From Candidatus Rifleibacteriota bacterium (lineage in GTDB: Bacteria > Muiribacteriota > Ozemobacteria > Ozemobacterales > Ozemobacteraceae): DNA of 5,517 nucleotides. The first letter of the stretch is position 1. Every line of letters begins with the position of its first letter. Both the position numbers and the translations under genes were made by a program. Below are positions 1 to 5,517 of the stretch, in pieces. The stretch lies in contig JAQUZA010000242.1 in assembly GCA_028691595.1 (NCBI GenBank), positions 1 to 5,517 on the forward strand, in the 5' to 3' direction. The notes below the pieces were generated by a model. It saw only the letters and a list, made by a program, of their open reading frames with translations. It was not told the DNA's origin and did no database searches.

Positions 1-13
1 TCTTGTTAAAGCA

Positions 14-904
14 TTGACCGGCATACGGGAAGCAAATCATCGCGCTTCTGACAACCGGCAGCGTTTTGTTCTGACCGCCCGTGATCTGCTTGTTCTCGGC
101 AAGCTTATCAACGCCTGGAAAGACATAGTTGGTCTGCAGCTCGCTGCCAAGACATGCCCTACAAGACTTATCAAAGGCAAGCTGTATCTCGCGGTAGCAG
201 ACAGCCAGTGGTTGCAGACTCTGGTGTTTCTCAAGGCCAGAATTATCGAGAAGCTCAACGAGCTTTTCCCCGAAATGAAAATTTCTGAAATAATCGGGAA
301 ACCGGGAATTATTCCTCCGGAAGTTGAAAAAATCGTCAAAGAAGCCTCGTGGCCCGAGTGGCAAAGCGAAAAGATTGTTCCTATGGCTGAATTAAAAGAC
401 CCTGAACTTGCAGAACAGCTGCGTCGTTGTCAGCAAAAACTCGATGCGCGTTTAAAAGGCCTAGAAGAGCGGGGCTACAAACTTTGTGTTTTGTGTCGTG
501 CCGCAGTTACCCGTTCTGATAACGGGGTTTGCGCTATGTGTGTCTATAAAAGCCGTGAAGATAAGCTTCTTCAGACCAGGGTTTTGATTTCTGAAATGCC
601 GTGGCTGACTTTTGAGGAAGTGAGTGAGTTTGACGGTGGCCTTGGCAAGATTGAATTTGAAGCAATACGCAATCAGCTTCTGGATGACAGCCTTGCTCTT
701 ATCAGAGAACTGGCTGTTGATCTGGCTCTTGTTTACGATGAAGAATGCCATGTGCGTATGAAAAAAGAAATGGTCAGAGCAATGATGCTCTTTTCGGGCT
801 GCATGCCAGATAAGGTAGATTTTGATTACTTACACACCTGTGAATTGCCTGACCCTGAATGGTTGCATTTTTTAGCCATAAAACCCGGAGAACCAGAATG
901 TTGA
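14..904 (+). CDS. dciA: DciA-like (DUF721) protein with C-terminal zinc-ribbon-like extension, possibly 5'-partial
   Basis: DciA (PF05258, COG5512) is the ancestral loader or recruiter of the replicative helicase DnaB in bacteria lacking DnaC or DnaI. Numbering from TTG at 14, residues 22-95 show the DUF721 pattern: a leading helix, W35-xx-IVG40, then LAAKT, a basic turn ending KGKLYLAV, the QW66 position, and a helix into KLNELFP. After a linker (about 98-150) comes C158-x2-C161-x11-C173-x2-C176, a probable zinc ribbon, then about 120 mostly helical residues (180-296) that I do not recognise. Many DciA proteins are only 90-170 aa, so this one is long. The start is uncertain: TTG has no visible Shine-Dalgarno and the frame stays open to base 2, so the true start may lie left of the window. 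The next in-frame ATG is at residue 88, inside the domain. The last 7 nt overlap the next gene, which suggests translational coupling. The domain call is firm; a helicase-loading role is inferred from the family. Confidence 0.82.
   Translation: MTGIREANHRASDNRQRFVLTARDLLVLGKLINAWKDIVGLQLAAKTCPTRLIKGKLYLAVADSQWLQTLVFLKARIIEKLNELFPEMKISEIIGKPGIIPPEVEKIVKEASWPEWQSEKIVPMAELKDPELAEQLRRCQQKLDARLKGLEERGYKLCVLCRAAVTRSDNGVCAMCVYKSREDKLLQTRVLISEMPWLTFEEVSEFDGGLGKIEFEAIRNQLLDDSLALIRELAVDLALVYDEECHVRMKKEMVRAMMLFSGCMPDKVDFDYLHTCELPDPEWLHFLAIKPGEPEC
887..890 (+). promoter_or_regulatory. Shine-Dalgarno GGAG of the remB-like gene
   Basis: GGAG lies 7 nt before ATG 898 and inside the end of the upstream coding region. 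It decides the start. An in-frame ATG at 859 would add 13 residues, but it has no comparable site, and the family begins with M-x-IHIG, which matches ATG 898. Confidence 0.75.
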
Positions 905-1182
905 TTCACATTGGTCAGAATGAATTTGTTGATTTTAAAAAGTGCGAGCTGATTATAAATTTGCAGACCGTAGATGAAGATACTCGCAAGCGGGTCAAGG
1001 CATTGTTGCCGGCCCCCGAAGAAGACGGCGAATACAGAGCGGCCATTAAAACCATCGATGGTCGCTGGCTCGGTTCGACTTTGTCTCCTGAAGCTCTCGC
1101 ACAGCGCGGAATTTGTCATCCATTTCAGCAGGCTGAATATCTCAAGCCGGAATGGAAGATGAGTTCCCAGTATCGTTATTGA
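898..1182 (+). CDS. remB: RemB/YaaB-like small regulatory protein (DUF370-related)
   Basis: This 94-residue protein resembles Bacillus YaaB/RemB (about 81 aa). It opens with the family signature M-x-IHIG (residues 1-6), followed by an FVDFKKCELIINLQ strand (10-23), a short helix, and IKTIDGRWLGSTLSPEALAQRG (about 50-71), equivalent to the VQN-x-YYSPLSS-x-TLKKRA stretch of RemB. In Bacillus, RemA and RemB activate extracellular-matrix genes, and RemA is a DNA-binding oligomer. No known helix-turn-helix is visible here, as expected for this family. The last 23 or so residues (HPFQQAEYLKPEWKM and on) extend past the Bacillus protein and are aromatic and polar. Its position immediately before gyrB is the same as for remB in Bacillus, which supports the call. 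Its ATG overlaps the end of the DciA-like gene as ATGTTGA. The family assignment is fairly sure; a matrix-regulating role in this organism is unproven. Confidence 0.75.
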   Translation: MLIHIGQNEFVDFKKCELIINLQTVDEDTRKRVKALLPAPEEDGEYRAAIKTIDGRWLGSTLSPEALAQRGICHPFQQAEYLKPEWKMSSQYRY

Positions 1183-1192
1183 GTGATAATAC

Positions 1193-1198
1193 AAGGAG
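1193..1198 (+). promoter_or_regulatory. Shine-Dalgarno AAGGAG of gyrB
   Basis: AAGGAG sits 7 nt before ATG 1206, in the 23-nt gap after the remB-like stop. It is the strongest ribosome-binding site in the window. It fixes the gyrB start against an in-frame ATG at 1152 that lies inside the remB-like gene and has no such site. Confidence 0.85.
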
Positions 1199-1205
1199 TG
1201 ACGCA

Positions 1206-3212
1206 ATGACTGAACAGGAAAATCCTGTGGTAATGCAGCAGGAAAAGCCCGAAGATTTTGAAACGCCCGTTGAACATGCTAATGGCAACGGCAACGCTGA
1301 ATATTCAGCGCGCAACATCAGGGTTCTTGAGGGGCTTGAAGCGGTCAGAAAGAGACCGGGCATGTATATCGGCGGCACCGGGCTTGACGGTTTGCATCAC
1401 CTTGTCTGGGAAGTCGTTGACAACAGTATCGACGAAGCTCTTGCCGGGCATGCAACAACAGTTCACGTGACCATGCATGAGGACGGGTCTATTTCCGTTC
1501 TCGATGATGGCCGCGGTATTCCCGTCGACATTCACGAGGGCACTGGCAAATCAGCTCTTGAAGTAATTTTGACCGTTCTGCATTCAGGCGGCAAGTTTGA
1601 TAAAAACAGCTACAAATACAGCGGCGGTCTGCATGGCGTTGGTATTTCGGTTGTCAGCGCTCTTTCTGAGTGGCTTGAAGTAACAGTCTGGCGCGATGGT
1701 GGTGTGTTTCAGCAGTCGTTCCGCCGTGGTGCAGCTGCCGGCCCTATGACTTCGAGTGAAGGAGCCAACCGCACCGGCACTAAAATCAGATTTAAACCCG
1801 ATGCCGAGATTTTTGAAAGCGTTGAATTCAGCTTTGACATTCTCTCGAAGCGTTTGCGCGAACTTGCCTTTTTGAACAAAGGCGTTAAAATTGTTCTGCG
1901 CCAGAAATCAACCCTGAAGTGTCATTTGTTCGAGTATGTCGGTGGTATCGCCAGTTTTATCGAATTTCTCAACGAAACAAAAAACCCGATTTTCCGCGAA
2001 GTTATCAGTTTTTCCCGCGAGAAAGATGGCATCGAGATCGATGTTGCCATGTCTTACAACGATGGCTATGCTGAGCAGTTTTATGCCTTTGTTAACAATA
2101 TCAGCACCATCGATGGTGGCACGCATGTTATAGGTTACCGCAGTGCCCTTACCAAGGTTTTTAATCGCTACCTCAAAGAAAATCCTGATCTGCTTGGCAA
2201 AGAAAAGAATAAAGGTGGCGAAATCAAGCTTACTACCGAAGACACCCGCGAGGGTCTGATCGGCGTGCTGTCTATTCGTGTTCCTGAGCCTCAATTTGAA
2301 GGTCAGACCAAGGGCAAGCTCGGCAACCCTGAGGTAAGAGCTGTGGTTGACCAGGTTGTCAGCGATGTTCTTTATGACTTTTTCGAACAGAACCCTGGAA
2401 TGGCCAGGCCGCTGATGGATAAAATCCTTACTTCGATGAAAGCAAGGCTGGCTGCCCAGAAGGCCCGCGAACTAACCAGGCGCAAAACCGCCCTCGAGGG
2501 TGGCTCGCTTCCCGGCAAGCTCGCAGACTGCTCTGAACGTGACCCGGCCAAATGTGAACTGTTCATCGTCGAAGGTAATTCAGCGGGTGGTTCTGCCAAG
2601 CAGGGCCGTGATCGACGCACCCAGGCAATTCTGCCGTTGCGCGGTAAAATTCTGAATGTCGAGAAAACCCGTCTTGAAAGGGTTATTGGCAGTGAAATCA
2701 TTCAGGATATGATCAATGCCATCGGCACCAATGTCGGTGCAGAACATTTTGATATTGCTAAAACCCGCTATCACAAACTGGTAATCATGACAGACGCCGA
2801 TGTTGACGGCGCTCACATCAGAACTCTGCTGCTTACCTTCTTTTTCAGATATATGCCCGAGCTGATAAGCAAAGGCTACCTCTACATTGCCCAGCCACCG
2901 CTTTATAAGCTGAAAAAGGGCAAGGTCGAAAAGTATGCTTACAGCGATGAAGAAAAAGATACCATCGTCGAAAAAGAATTCGGCGGCATGGACAAAGTTG
3001 TTTTGCAGCGCTACAAAGGTCTGGGTGAAATGAACCCCGAACAGCTCTGGGAAACCACCATGAACCCTGAAACCCGCATTCTTAAAAAGGTCCGGGCCGA
3101 TGACGAAACCGAAGCTGATCGCATTTTCTCGGTGCTGATGGGCGACAAGGTCGAACCACGCCGTGATTTCATAACCATGTATGCCAAACAGGTTAAAAAC
3201 CTGGACATTTAA
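1206..3212 (+). CDS. gyrB: DNA gyrase subunit B
   Basis: GyrB is the ATPase subunit of DNA gyrase (type IIA topoisomerase, EC 5.6.2.2). It uses ATP to drive strand passage through the break made by GyrA. The protein has 668 residues. A polar extension (1-32) precedes the usual N-terminal arm. The GHKL ATPase follows: EVVDNSIDE with E69 (general base) and N73 (Mg), DDGRGIP at 100-106, and the lid GGLHGVG at 140-146. The transducer has QTKGK with K369 (ATP contact). The TOPRIM domain has EGNSAGG with E456, and DADVD with D530, D532 and D534. The tail carries QRYKGLGEMN and ends in KNLDI. R163 matches the E. coli coumarin-contact Arg136. Oddities: N458 replaces the usual Asp of EGDSAGG, and S151 replaces the usual Asn of VVNALS. 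The roughly 165-residue insert of E. coli GyrB is absent, so this is the short form. ParE is a possible paralogue, but the gyrA pairing and the context favour GyrB. Confidence 0.97.
   Translation: MTEQENPVVMQQEKPEDFETPVEHANGNGNAEYSARNIRVLEGLEAVRKRPGMYIGGTGLDGLHHLVWEVVDNSIDEALAGHATTVHVTMHEDGSISVLDDGRGIPVDIHEGTGKSALEVILTVLHSGGKFDKNSYKYSGGLHGVGISVVSALSEWLEVTVWRDGGVFQQSFRRGAAAGPMTSSEGANRTGTKIRFKPDAEIFESVEFSFDILSKRLRELAFLNKGVKIVLRQKSTLKCHLFEYVGGIASFIEFLNETKNPIFREVISFSREKDGIEIDVAMSYNDGYAEQFYAFVNNISTIDGGTHVIGYRSALTKVFNRYLKENPDLLGKEKNKGGEIKLTTEDTREGLIGVLSIRVPEPQFEGQTKGKLGNPEVRAVVDQVVSDVLYDFFEQNPGMARPLMDKILTSMKARLAAQKARELTRRKTALEGGSLPGKLADCSERDPAKCELFIVEGNSAGGSAKQGRDRRTQAILPLRGKILNVEKTRLERVIGSEIIQDMINAIGTNVGAEHFDIAKTRYHKLVIMTDADVDGAHIRTLLLTFFFRYMPELISKGYLYIAQPPLYKLKKGKVEKYAYSDEEKDTIVEKEFGGMDKVVLQRYKGLGEMNPEQLWETTMNPETRILKKVRADDETEADRIFSVLMGDKVEPRRDFITMYAKQVKNLDI
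2571..2591 (+). other. TOPRIM catalytic motif EGNSAGG with Asp-to-Asn substitution
   Basis: Codons GAA GGT AAT TCA GCG GGT GGT encode E456-G-N458-S-A-G-G. In most GyrB and ParE proteins the third residue is Asp (E. coli D426). The catalytic Glu (E. coli E424) and the DADVD acids further on are intact, so the metal site should work. In E. coli, D426N (nal-24) is a known quinolone-resistance change, and Asp-to-Asn at the equivalent residue is reported in other species. Confidence 0.9.
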
Positions 3213-3216
3213 ATAA

Positions 3217-3220
3217 GGGG
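3217..3220 (+). promoter_or_regulatory. Shine-Dalgarno GGGG of gyrA (weak)
   Basis: The 18-nt gap between the gyrB stop and gyrA contains TAAGGGG. It ends 10 nt before ATG 3231, which is a slightly long spacing. It is weaker than the AAGGAG of gyrB. No promoter-like or terminator-like element fits in this gap, so gyrA is probably co-transcribed with gyrB. Confidence 0.55.
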
Positions 3221-3230
3221 CTGATTCATA

Positions 3231-5517
3231 ATGGATAATAACAACGAAAATAATCCTGTCGAAGAGAATGGCGGCATTAATGTCCCTCCGCCACCACCAC
3301 CCCCGCCGACAGGCATAAGAAACATCAACATCGAAGACGATATGAAGTCGTCCTATATCGATTACGCCATGAGCGTTATCGTCGGGCGCGCCCTTCCAGA
3401 TGTCAGAGATGGTTTAAAACCGGTTCATCGCCGTGTTTTGTATGCAATGTACGACCAGGGCATCACCAGCAAAAAGGCTTTTGTTAAGTCAGCCCGCACC
3501 GTCGGGGAAGTCCTGGGCAAGTATCACCCCCACGGCGATTCTGCTGTTTATGACACCCTGGTGCGTATGGCCCAGGATTTCAGTCTGCGCTACCCGCTGA
3601 TTAACGGTCACGGGAACTTCGGTTCAATTGACGGCGATGAAGCGGCGGCGATGCGTTATACTGAAGCCCGCCTTGAAGCCCTTGCCGAAGAGCTTCTCAA
3701 AGATATCGAAATGGAAACCGTCGAATGGATGCCCAACTTCGATGGTTCTCTCAATGAACCAATCGTTCTGCCGAGCAAGTTTCCCAATCTGCTGGTTAAT
3801 GGTTCGTCTGGTATCGCCGTTGGTATGGCTACCAACATGCCGTCTCATAACCTTTCAGAGGTAATCGATGGTCTGATTCAGCTCATCGCCAACCCCGATG
3901 TGACAATTGAAGAACTGATGCAGTACATTCCCGGCCCTGATTTTCCGACCGGCGGCATCATCATGGGAACCGATGGCATCGAGTCGGCATTTAAAACCGG
4001 CCGTGGCAGTATCATGGTGCGCTCAGTCGTTGAAATTGAAGACTTCAACAAGGGCCGCGATCGCATTGTTGTTAAAGAACTGCCGTATCAGGTCAACAAA
4101 GCCAGACTGGTTAAATCGATTGCCGACCTGATTAAAGATAAAAAGATCGATGGTATTACAGATCTGCGCGACGAATCGAGCCGCGAAGGCATGCGTGTCT
4201 GCATTGAACTACGCAAAGGTGTTAACACTGATGTAATTCTCAATCAGTTGTATAAACATACTCAGATGCAGACCAGCTTCGGCGTTATCAATCTTGTTCT
4301 CGTAGAAAACCGCCCGCTGGTTCTCAACCTCAAGCAGATGATGGAATACTACATCAGTCATTGCCGCGAGGTTATCAGGCGTAGAACGATATTTCAGCTG
4401 CGCAAGGCCGAAGAAAAGGCTCACATTCTTGAAGGTTTGACCATAGCTCTTGATAATCTCGATGCGGTAATCGCATTGATCAAGTCTGCTAAAGATCCGG
4501 TTGAAGCTAAACAGGGTCTCATGGACACCTTCATGCTTTCTGACCGTCAGTCACAGGCGATTCTGGAAATGCGCCTGCAACGACTGACCGGCCTCGAACG
4601 CGATAAGATTATCGCCGAATACCACGACACTCTGGCATTGATTCAGAAGCTCAAAGGTATTCTCGAATCTGACGAGAAGGTCAGAGAAATCATCAAAGAA
4701 GAGTTACTTGATATCAGAGCCAGGTTCGGCGATGTGCGCCGTACCCAGATCACCCAGTCGACCGCTGAAAAGCTCAATGTCGAAGATCTGATGCAGGAAG
4801 AAGATATTATCATTACCCTTACCAAAAACGGTTACGTCAAACGCATGTCACCAGGCGTTTTCAGGCAGATCAGCCGCGGCAGTAAGGGCAGCAATGTCAT
4901 GGGGGTTAAAGATGAGGATGTGGTCGAACACATGTTCCTCGCCACAACCCATTCGTATCTTCTCGTCTTTACCTCAATAGGCAAGGTTCACTGGATCAAA
5001 GGCTACCAGATACCTGAGGGTGGTCGACAGGCAAGTGGGCGCGCCATGGTTAACCTGCTTCAATTTGAAGAAAACGAAACTCTGACGGCGATCATGCCCA
5101 TCAAAAAGTTTGATGGCGAACGGCGCGTATTCATGGTTACCAGACGTGGCGTTTCTAAGATGGTTATGCTGTCGGCCTTCTCAAGGCCAATGGCAAGAGG
5201 CATCATCGCCCTCAAACTTGATGAAAACGATGAACTGATCGCAGTTAAGCCCATTCATGGCGGCGAACAGGTTGTTATCGCAACCCGCAACGGCTACGCA
5301 ATACGTTTCCCCGAAAGTGAAGTCAGGGTCATGGGTCGAGCGGCCCGCGGCGTTAAGGCGATAACTTTCAGAGACAAGAATGACGAAGTCATCGGTATGG
5401 AGGTCTTCAACCACCAGAACGATGATGGTGGCGAGTTCCATATTGCCGTGGTTGCACCAACCGAAGGAGATTTGACCGTCGCAGCTGAAGCTTCAATTGT
5501 TGAAGATGAAAATGTCG
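3231..5517 (+). CDS. gyrA: DNA gyrase subunit A, 3'-partial
   Basis: GyrA is the DNA-breaking and DNA-wrapping subunit of gyrase (EC 5.6.2.2) and pairs with the GyrB just upstream. The 762 codons seen read without a stop or frameshift to the window edge; the usual length is about 800-870, so the end is missing. Residues 1-30 are an Asn/Glu-rich extension with eight prolines (19-26), after which the family start (IEDDMKSSYIDYAMSVIVG) appears. The winged-helix domain has GKYHPHGDSAVYD (96-108) and AAAMRYTE with catalytic Y143. The tower and coiled-coil gate contain QSQAILEMRLQRLTGL (440-455). The C-terminal pinwheel begins near D525. Blades 1-4 are recognisable, then blade 5 is interrupted. The quinolone-region residues S104 and D108 (E. 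coli S83 and D87) are of the sensitive type. The GyrA-box is degenerate (ISRGSKG, 547-553), so a ParC-like activity cannot be excluded, but the gyrB context favours GyrA. Confidence 0.96.
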   Translation, partial: MDNNNENNPVEENGGINVPPPPPPPPTGIRNINIEDDMKSSYIDYAMSVIVGRALPDVRDGLKPVHRRVLYAMYDQGITSKKAFVKSARTVGEVLGKYHPHGDSAVYDTLVRMAQDFSLRYPLINGHGNFGSIDGDEAAAMRYTEARLEALAEELLKDIEMETVEWMPNFDGSLNEPIVLPSKFPNLLVNGSSGIAVGMATNMPSHNLSEVIDGLIQLIANPDVTIEELMQYIPGPDFPTGGIIMGTDGIESAFKTGRGSIMVRSVVEIEDFNKGRDRIVVKELPYQVNKARLVKSIADLIKDKKIDGITDLRDESSREGMRVCIELRKGVNTDVILNQLYKHTQMQTSFGVINLVLVENRPLVLNLKQMMEYYISHCREVIRRRTIFQLRKAEEKAHILEGLTIALDNLDAVIALIKSAKDPVEAKQGLMDTFMLSDRQSQAILEMRLQRLTGLERDKIIAEYHDTLALIQKLKGILESDEKVREIIKEELLDIRARFGDVRRTQITQSTAEKLNVEDLMQEEDIIITLTKNGYVKRMSPGVFRQISRGSKGSNVMGVKDEDVVEHMFLATTHSYLLVFTSIGKVHWIKGYQIPEGGRQASGRAMVNLLQFEENETLTAIMPIKKFDGERRVFMVTRRGVSKMVMLSAFSRPMARGIIALKLDENDELIAVKPIHGGEQVVIATRNGYAIRFPESEVRVMGRAARGVKAITFRDKNDEVIGMEVFNHQNDDGGEFHIAVVAPTEGDLTVAAEASIVEDENV
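3285..3308 (+). other. Octaproline tract in the GyrA N-terminal extension
   Basis: Eight consecutive proline codons (CCT CCG CCA CCA CCA CCC CCG CCG) encode residues 19-26, between an Asn/Glu-rich leader and the conserved winged-helix start. Codon choice is mixed, so this is not a pure triplet repeat. Runs of three or more prolines are known to stall ribosomes unless elongation factor P acts. E. coli GyrA has no such tract and is 21 residues shorter before the catalytic tyrosine. Confidence 0.9.
3657..3659 (+). other. GyrA catalytic tyrosine codon (Y143)
   Basis: TAT encodes the tyrosine of AAAMRYTE, which forms the 5'-phosphotyrosyl bond with cut DNA (Y122 in E. coli). R142 before it is the conserved partner. 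S104 lies 39 residues upstream, the same spacing as S83 to Y122 in E. coli, which confirms the alignment. Confidence 0.95.
4869..4889 (+). other. Degenerate GyrA-box (ISRGSKG) in pinwheel blade 1
   Basis: Residues 547-553 occupy the place of the QRRGGKG box in the first blade of the C-terminal domain, shown by flanking matches (NGYVKR before, VKDEDVVEHMFLATTH after). Only R549, G550, K552 and G553 of the seven consensus residues remain. Q is replaced by I, the first R by S and the second G by S. The box is known to be required for DNA wrapping and negative supercoiling in E. coli gyrase, and it is degraded or absent in ParC. Confidence 0.8.

Noticed and set aside
1..17. End of an upstream gene such as recF (stops at 7-9 or 15-17 in the other two frames)
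   Set aside because: Only two to four codons would be visible, too few to support a gene; recF is expected there from synteny alone.
859..897. Longer remB-like start at ATG 859
   Set aside because: The family begins directly at M-x-IHIG, which matches ATG 898 with GGAG upstream. The extra 13 residues would lie wholly within the DciA-like gene.
1185..1190. GATAAT as a -10 box of a gyrB-specific promoter
   Set aside because: No TTGACA-like element lies about 17 bases upstream (AGTTCC is there), there is no extended -10, and transcription would begin inside the gyrB ribosome-binding site.
1152..1205. Longer gyrB start at ATG 1152, adding 18 residues
   Set aside because: It lies inside the remB-like coding region, lacks a Shine-Dalgarno, and is out-competed by AAGGAG seven bases before ATG 1206.
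826..1206. 126-residue open frame on the minus strand across the dciA/remB/gyrB junctions
   Set aside because: It is antisense to well-supported genes, resembles no known family, and is explained by chance in dense coding sequence.
1908..2294. 128-residue open frame on the minus strand inside gyrB
   Set aside because: It lies entirely opposite conserved gyrB codons, with no recognisable protein features of its own.
3213..3230. Terminator or promoter between gyrB and gyrA
   Set aside because: The gap is only 18 bases, with no inverted repeat or T-run; it holds just a weak ribosome-binding site.

Overview
The window is a compact, fully co-directional (+ strand) gene block of the kind found next to the bacterial replication origin. 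In order it holds a DciA/DUF721-type protein with a C-terminal zinc-ribbon-like extension, a small RemB/YaaB-like protein, gyrB, and gyrA, which runs off the right edge. Coding density is almost total: dciA and remB overlap by 7 nt, remB and gyrB are 23 nt apart, and gyrB and gyrA are 18 nt apart. No RNA gene, mobile element, CRISPR array, long repeat or terminator is visible, and there is no gene-free stretch over 300 bases. The promoter for this apparent operon must lie to the left of the window.

Organism: a bacterium of mid GC content whose origin region follows the widespread (dnaA-dnaN-recF)-dciA-remB-gyrB-gyrA plan. dnaA, dnaN and recF are inferred to lie to the left and are not seen. 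A RemB-like gene just before gyrB resembles Bacillus, where yaaB/remB sits between recF and gyrB. A DciA helicase-loader gene in the same place is not Bacillus-like, because Bacillus uses DnaI. GyrB is the short form, without the large insert of proteobacterial GyrB. Together these point to a deep-branching lineage rather than a model Firmicute or Proteobacterium. I cannot name the phylum from the sequence; an uncultured group such as Riflebacteria is only a guess.

Functionally, GyrB (ATPase plus TOPRIM) and GyrA (DNA cleavage plus C-terminal pinwheel) form the A2B2 gyrase, which removes positive supercoils ahead of the fork. DciA-family proteins help load the replicative helicase DnaB. RemB-like proteins are small relatives of the DNA-binding regulator RemA. 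The block is therefore a replication and topology module.

No new system is evident, and most of the window is conserved housekeeping sequence. The points worth a second look lie inside these genes: a natural Asp-to-Asn change in the GyrB TOPRIM motif (EGNSAGG) at a position linked to quinolone resistance, a degenerate GyrA-box, an eight-proline run near the GyrA N-terminus, a lineage-specific insertion in the GyrA C-terminal domain, and the zinc-ribbon and helical tail on the DciA-like protein.
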